14,723 nt of DNA. It comes from Ruminococcaceae bacterium UBA945. GTDB lineage: Bacteria > Bacillota > Clostridia > Oscillospirales > Acutalibacteraceae. The notes under the pieces were generated by a model that was not told where the DNA came from, did no database searches, and saw only the letters and a program-made list of their open reading frames with translations. Shown here one piece after another: positions 13,046 through 14,723 of the stretch. A program made the position numbers and the translations under genes. Numbering within the stretch: position 1 is the first letter of the stretch; the number at the start of each line of letters is the position of its first letter. The stretch is taken from NCBI GenBank assembly GCA_002293315.1, contig DBCZ01000081.1:5951-20673 (forward strand), read 5' to 3'.

Positions 13046-14140
13046 ATGGCACAGCCGGATAAAAGGACAGTTATCAGAGATTTAGTAGAGCTAGGCAAAA
13101 GCAAAGGGCAGCTTGACACCAAGGAGATTCTAGACGCTCTCGGCGAGCTTGAGTTTGACCCCGAAGAAATTGAAAAGCTATACGATACGCTGGAATCCCA
13201 AGGTATCGAGATAATCGAGGATTTCGACGAGGATATTCCGCTTGAGGAAGATGATTTAGTCAAAACGGGTGCTGATGATACCTCAGAGCCGGGCGTCGGT
13301 GCGGACGGCGTCTCAATCGACGACCCCGTCAAGGTTTACCTCAAGGAAATCGGCAGAGTTCCGCTTCTCACGCCGGAGGAAGAAATCGACCTCGCCATCG
13401 CGATAAAGAACGGCAACGAGCGCGCAAAGCGCCGCCTTGCCGAGGCGAATCTGCGCCTCGTCGTCTCCATCGCAAAGCGCTATCTCGGCAGGGGAATGCA
13501 GTTCCTCGACCTTATTCAAGAGGGCAACCTGGGCCTAATCAAGGCCGTGGATAAATTCGATTACACCAAGGGATTTAAGTTCTCCACCTATGCAACATGG
13601 TGGATTCGTCAGGCCATCACGAGAGCCATCGCCGACCAGGCCAGGACGATAAGAATCCCCGTACACATGGTTGAAACAATAAACAAGGTGAAAAAAGTAC
13701 AAAGCCAGCTTCTCCACGCGAACGGCCGCGAGCCGAGCGCGGAGGAGGTTGCCGCTGAGCTGGATATGCCCGTCGAGAAGGTGCGCGAGATAATGCGCGT
13801 CGCACAGGAGCCGGTCTCGCTTGAAACGCCGATAGGTGAGGAGGAAGACAGCCATCTGGGAGACTTCATCCCGGATGACGACGCTCCCGCCCCGGCAGAC
13901 GCAGCCTCACACACGCTTCTTAAGGAAACCCTCGGCGATGTTCTAGACACGCTCACTTTAAGGGAAGAGAAGGTGCTGCGCCTGCGCTTCGGGCTTGAAG
14001 ACGGTCGCTCGCGCACGCTGGAAGAGGTGGGCAAGGAGTTCAACGTCACGCGTGAGAGAATCCGCCAGATTGAGGCCAAGGCGCTCAGGAAGCTTCGCCA
14101 CCCCAGCAGGAGCAAGAAGCTGAAAGACTTTTTAGATTGA
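13046..14140 (+). CDS. rpoD: RNA polymerase primary sigma factor SigA/RpoD
   Basis: Housekeeping sigma factor of 364 residues, near the size of B. subtilis SigA. Region 1.1 is residues about 1-60 (LVELGKSKGQLDTKEILDAL), followed by an acidic linker. Region 1.2 starts at DDPVKVYLKEIG (92-103). Region 2 runs about 132-205, with NLRLVVSIAKRYLGRGMQFLDLIQEGNLGLIKAVDKF and the -10-reading helix TYATWWIRQAITRAIADQ. Region 3 follows RTIRIPVHMVETINK. Region 4.2 (about 320-355) has the -35-reading helix VTRERIRQIEAKALRKLRHP. AGGGGG ends nine bases before ATG 13046, inside the dnaG 3' end. The TTGACA/TATAAT promoters in this window agree with its expected specificity. Confidence 0.98.
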   Translation: MAQPDKRTVIRDLVELGKSKGQLDTKEILDALGELEFDPEEIEKLYDTLESQGIEIIEDFDEDIPLEEDDLVKTGADDTSEPGVGADGVSIDDPVKVYLKEIGRVPLLTPEEEIDLAIAIKNGNERAKRRLAEANLRLVVSIAKRYLGRGMQFLDLIQEGNLGLIKAVDKFDYTKGFKFSTYATWWIRQAITRAIADQARTIRIPVHMVETINKVKKVQSQLLHANGREPSAEEVAAELDMPVEKVREIMRVAQEPVSLETPIGEEEDSHLGDFIPDDDAPAPADAASHTLLKETLGDVLDTLTLREEKVLRLRFGLEDGRSRTLEEVGKEFNVTRERIRQIEAKALRKLRHPSRSKKLKDFLD

Positions 14141-14159
14141 TTAAGAACGGAGGGGAAGC

Positions 14160-14555
14160 ATGTATATCACACTAGAGGCGAATTACGCCATTCAAACGGT
14201 GCGCTTCCTTGCCGAAAGGCAGGAGAAAACCGAAGCCAAATCAATAGCCGAAAGCACGGGGGTGCCGCTTCGTTTCCTCTTGAAAATCCTCCGCAAATTA
14301 GTTGCGGCCGATATTCTCCAAAGCTTCAAGGGCGCAAAGGGCGGATATATCCTCAAAAAAGAGCCTGAAGAAATTACGATGCGCGAGGTTATCGAGGCCG
14401 TCGAAGGGCCTTATGTTCTCAGCCGATGCCAAAAGGAGGATTACGAAAAGCAGTGCGGCAAACAGAAGTGCAGCCTGCATGCCACTTATGAGAACATCTC
14501 AAGGGAAATACAGGAAACGCTGGATAAGTATAACTTCTCCGTTAAGAGCAGTTGA
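14160..14555 (+). CDS. Rrf2 family transcriptional regulator with Fe-S-type cysteines
   Basis: DNA-binding regulator of 131 residues. Residues 1-65 form the Rrf2 winged helix-turn-helix: YITLEANYAIQTVRFLA, KSIAESTGVPLRFLLKILRKL, and the wing SFKGAKGGYIL. The effector part has Cys90, Cys99 and Cys104, then His107. E. coli IscR uses Cys92, Cys98, Cys104 and His107, so an iron-sulfur cluster sensing Fe-S status, NO or redox state is plausible, though the first spacing (eight residues, not five) differs. GGAGGGG precedes ATG 14160. It lies 19 bases after rpoD and is probably the last gene of that operon. No isc/suf or nitrogen genes are in the window to tell its target. The stop codon is supplied by the first bases of a terminal inverted repeat. 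Confidence 0.9.
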   Translation: MYITLEANYAIQTVRFLAERQEKTEAKSIAESTGVPLRFLLKILRKLVAADILQSFKGAKGGYILKKEPEEITMREVIEAVEGPYVLSRCQKEDYEKQCGKQKCSLHATYENISREIQETLDKYNFSVKSS

Positions 14556-14693
14556 GGGTTGATAGTTGATAGTTGTTGTGGCGCTTACACGCAAAATATT
14601 AAGGGCATAAGAATGGGAATTTCTCCATTTTTATGCCCTTGACTCTGCACTTCGCGCGTCGCCGCGCTCACTGTCAACTATCCACTCTCAACT
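14550..14693. repeat. 144-bp element with 23-bp terminal inverted repeats (MITE-like)
   Basis: The left arm (14550-14572) and the reverse complement of the right arm (14671-14693) agree at 20 of 23 bases: AGTTGAGGGTTGATAGTTGATAG without its last bases is the left, AGTTGAGAGTGGATAGTTG the right. A large central hairpin fills the middle, and there is no coding capacity. The right arm shares 16 of 18 bases with the end of the dgt-dnaG repeat (11243-11260), tying it to the same family. The left arm overlaps the Rrf2 stop codon. Confidence 0.65.
14601..14640. terminator. Long hairpin between the Rrf2 gene and the converging tRNA, possible bidirectional terminator
   Basis: AAGGGCATAA pairs with TTATGCCCTT, continuing inward through one G-T pair and AATGG/CCATT to an eight-base loop. 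No strong T tract follows on the plus strand; the minus strand reads TTAATATTTT after it. Termination between converging units is likely but the tail is weak. Confidence 0.45.
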
Positions 14694-14700
14694 GCCTTTT

Positions 14701-14723
14701 TGGCTGGGCTGGTGGGATTCGAA
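14701..14723 (-). tRNA. tRNA 3' end, partial (probably tRNA-Gln)
   Basis: On the minus strand the sequence reads T-loop TTCGAAT, T-stem CCCAC, acceptor strand CAGCCCA, discriminator G73 and encoded CCA (14703-14701). The acceptor predicts a 5' end TGGGCTG. A U1-A72 pair with G73 and an AGCCCAGCCA end is the pattern of bacterial tRNA-Gln. The anticodon is beyond the window edge. Confidence 0.75.

Overview
The window looks like chromosome from a low-to-mid GC Gram-positive anaerobe of the class Clostridia, probably gut-associated; I cannot place it to genus. The evidence is the strong AAAGAGGTGA / GGAGG ribosome binding sites, consensus SigA-type promoters, the dgt - dnaG - rpoD gene order, CCA-encoding tRNA ends, and predicted proteins of Firmicutes type throughout.

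Layout. The left edge holds the 5' end of a minus-strand tRNA (probably Ser). Divergent from it is a lipoprotein (171-1448) that fuses a metal-chelate/cobalamin-type solute-binding domain to a peptidoglycan-binding domain. Next comes an AT-rich two-gene islet (about 1495-3234) with its own promoter and terminator. It encodes a secreted matrixin-like zinc metalloprotease, with a likely one-base deletion inside its signal peptide, and a membrane-anchored protein whose outer part resembles NTR/TIMP-type folds. A second operon (3305-6304) carries a MATE exporter, an EamA/DMT transporter and NagB. It ends at a strong bidirectional terminator facing a minus-strand uracil permease (6376-7770), whose leader contains an internal terminator suggestive of attenuation. 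Divergent from the permease is a membrane protein with a VanY/DacB carboxypeptidase fold that has lost every zinc-site residue I can align. Then come rpmE (ribosomal protein L31) and a YigZ/IMPACT protein. The right third is the information-processing cluster dgt - dnaG - rpoD - rrf2-type regulator. The window ends in the 3' end of a minus-strand tRNA, probably tRNA-Gln.

A family of AT-rich intergenic repeats (TAAGGGCAAT..., TTGACAATTGATAAT..., TATCCACTYTCAACT) sits directly behind three stop codons: after the VanY-like gene, after dgt and after the Rrf2 gene. They contain GTAGG-headed hairpins, two of which show compensatory base changes. They look like small non-autonomous, MITE-like elements.

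How the genes work together. The dgt-dnaG-rpoD group couples dNTP pool control, replication priming and the housekeeping sigma factor. The MATE/EamA/NagB operon pairs two exporters with amino-sugar catabolism. The metalloprotease and its neighbour are probably a functional pair at the cell surface. The two most unusual items are this protease islet and the zinc-less VanY homologue. No phage, CRISPR, transposase or defence system is visible, and no gene-free stretch exceeds about 210 bases.
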